From Schistosoma mansoni (Eukaryota; Platyhelminthes; Trematoda; Strigeidida; Schistosomatidae): a DNA stretch of 64,000 nucleotides. Under the pieces are notes generated by a model. It saw nothing but the letters and a program-made list of their open reading frames with translations. It made no database searches and was not told the origin of the DNA. The translations under genes and the position numbers were made by a program. Location: assembly GCF_000237925.1 (NCBI RefSeq), contig NC_031495.1:26684857-26748856 (forward strand), given 5' to 3'. How positions within the stretch are numbered: the first letter of the stretch is position 1; every line of letters begins with the position of its first letter. This document shows, one piece after another, positions 45,530 to 64,000 of the stretch.

Positions 45530-46032
45530 ATGCCCTAGTACGGCCGAGAGTGGGGAGAGTCTGCTCTCTCTCTCCAAATGGCCACGCGTATATAGCCTCT
45601 GCCAGGGAAGTCCTACTCACTGCCTTCTCGTGGTGGGAGTGCTGTTTGCGAAATTGAGAGGATGAAAAGCGAAAAACTGGCGCTTTAACCGGGTTGGTGG
45701 AGACGGAGAGTCCACCTAGGGGAGTTGGAAAACCTTGATTCTAAACCAATGGTGTACATGGGCTCGAGTATCCTGAGGGGACAAATGGCGTATGAATCAA
45801 TTGTTGGTCACCGGCTACCATGGGACTGCATCTCCTCACGATGCTCTACTGCCTTGTGGACCAGATCTTTAGGTCAAAGGTTCCGGGTCTGACCACCTAC
45901 GAAAACCACTTGCTTCGGTTTGGGCACCTGGGCAGTATCACAACCCTCACACAAATGTAATGAGATTTGTGTGGCGCATATATATCTGATGCCCCCTTGC
46001 ACCAATATTTATATGTTTAAATAAATAAATAA
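45530..46032 (+). repeat. Retroposon P copy with (AAAT)n tail
   Basis: About 500 bases. It starts near gtacggccgagagtggggagag, has a GC-richer body (gggttggtggagacggagag, ggctcgagtatcctgagggg, gatgcccccttgcaccaata) and ends in taaataaataaataaa. It is matched over its whole length by 61425-61945 and, on the minus strand, by 23222-23770. The tail and lack of coding suggest a non-autonomous element mobilised by a LINE. It lies just downstream of the MAGI stop (minus strand), so it may be transcribed antisense in that gene's 3' UTR. Confidence 0.8.
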
Positions 46033-46225
46033 AAAGTAAATTCGAAAAGAATGCATTGTATATTAGTTTTTTTAATGAAGATTTTAAAATCTGATTCGCT
46101 GTACAATTTAGAAAATATATTTTGTCTATAATAAACTTAAATGATGAAATTCATCAACACTTTTTACCTATGTCTATATCTTCAGGTATTTTTTACAAGC
46201 ATTCCTCTGTTGTTGTTGTTGTTTT

Positions 46226-63519
<17,294 letters not shown>

Positions 63520-64000
63520 CTGTATTGACCATCACAATGAAAAGGAAATTGTAAACAAAATATGGAAATTAGTTAGTTATTTCATAACTATAGCGTATAT
63601 ACATAGTTATATTTTGTCTATTACTGTTCAATATCAAGTATGAAAAACTGGAAGTTCCTTGTAGAACATTGGAAGTCAAGGCAAGATCAGTTTTAATCTG
63701 TTAAATATAAGTATGTATGATGAATAAACTAGACTAACTAACTGAAATTATAAAGTATTCTCATAAAAAGTGATGTTGGTTTATATATATGCATAATAAA
63801 CAGTAACAAATGTCTCAATACCTAGTCAGTAAAGTGTTTACTGCAAAAAGAATAAATTCTTTATGATTCTATCGTTATTAGAGATATGCCATTTGACAGT
63901 GAGTATACTCAAACAAGATTCATTAAAGTCAAAGTCTTTTTATAATGATTATTTTATACTAAACATCTAAAAGTATATGAAAGTAAAATATGACAGAATG
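63520..64000. other. Next MAGI intron, partial; nothing recognised
   Basis: AT-rich. The upstream part of the MAGI gene should continue beyond the window edge. Confidence 0.5.

Overview
The window looks like nuclear DNA of a schistosomatid blood fluke (Schistosoma or a close relative). The reasons are AT-rich introns full of retroelements, the SM-alpha type SINE with a tRNA-like promoter and a hammerhead ribozyme, RTE and CR1 LINEs of the kind known from schistosomes, Gypsy and BEL/Pao fossils, and Penelope-like pieces. The genus is an inference from repeat types; no species call is possible by eye. Two runs of exactly 200 N (29384-29583 and 40955-41154) divide the window into three contigs.

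Region 1 (1-12200) is a retroelement graveyard: a truncated RTE LINE (1-2405), a Ty3/Gypsy fossil apparently split by a CR1-like LINE (about 4140-8375), a BEL/Pao fossil (8736-10860) that carries a stretch of host lamin coding sequence in its middle, and a head-to-head pair of Penelope-like fragments (11609-12200). I recognise nothing in 12200-15730.

Region 2 (15752-42398, plus strand) is one zinc-finger gene that I assembled from 14 exons by splice sites and reading phase. It has seven C2H2 or C2HC fingers, a serine-rich N-terminal exon with a basic nuclear-localisation-like stretch, and a long run of phase 0-0 exons. Its two largest introns hold a near-identical duplicated block (a LINE piece L plus a unique-looking block R; R occurs three times). 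One of them also holds a 380-base, GC-richer, bacterial-looking thiolase fragment next to an assembly gap.

Region 3 (42399-46225) is the intergenic space between two converging genes: a 3' UTR, LINE 3' ends, a fold-back element and one copy of a retroposon with an AAAT-rich tail.

Region 4 (46226-63519, minus strand) holds the last nine exons of a MAGI-type scaffold gene (four C-terminal PDZ domains, 674 residues in the window). Its N-terminal part (GK, WW and first PDZ domains in the family) should lie beyond the right edge. All exon phases fit. The introns hold SM-alpha SINEs, a second tRNA-type SINE, inverted-repeat elements with Penelope-type minimal hammerhead cores, and a 330-base repeat family. 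Two insertions end only about 10-20 bases from MAGI splice donors.

The most striking non-gene signal is the number of hammerhead-ribozyme-like motifs: at least three sequence classes (SM-alpha; a second SINE; Penelope-type fold-backs of three sorts) within 30 kb.
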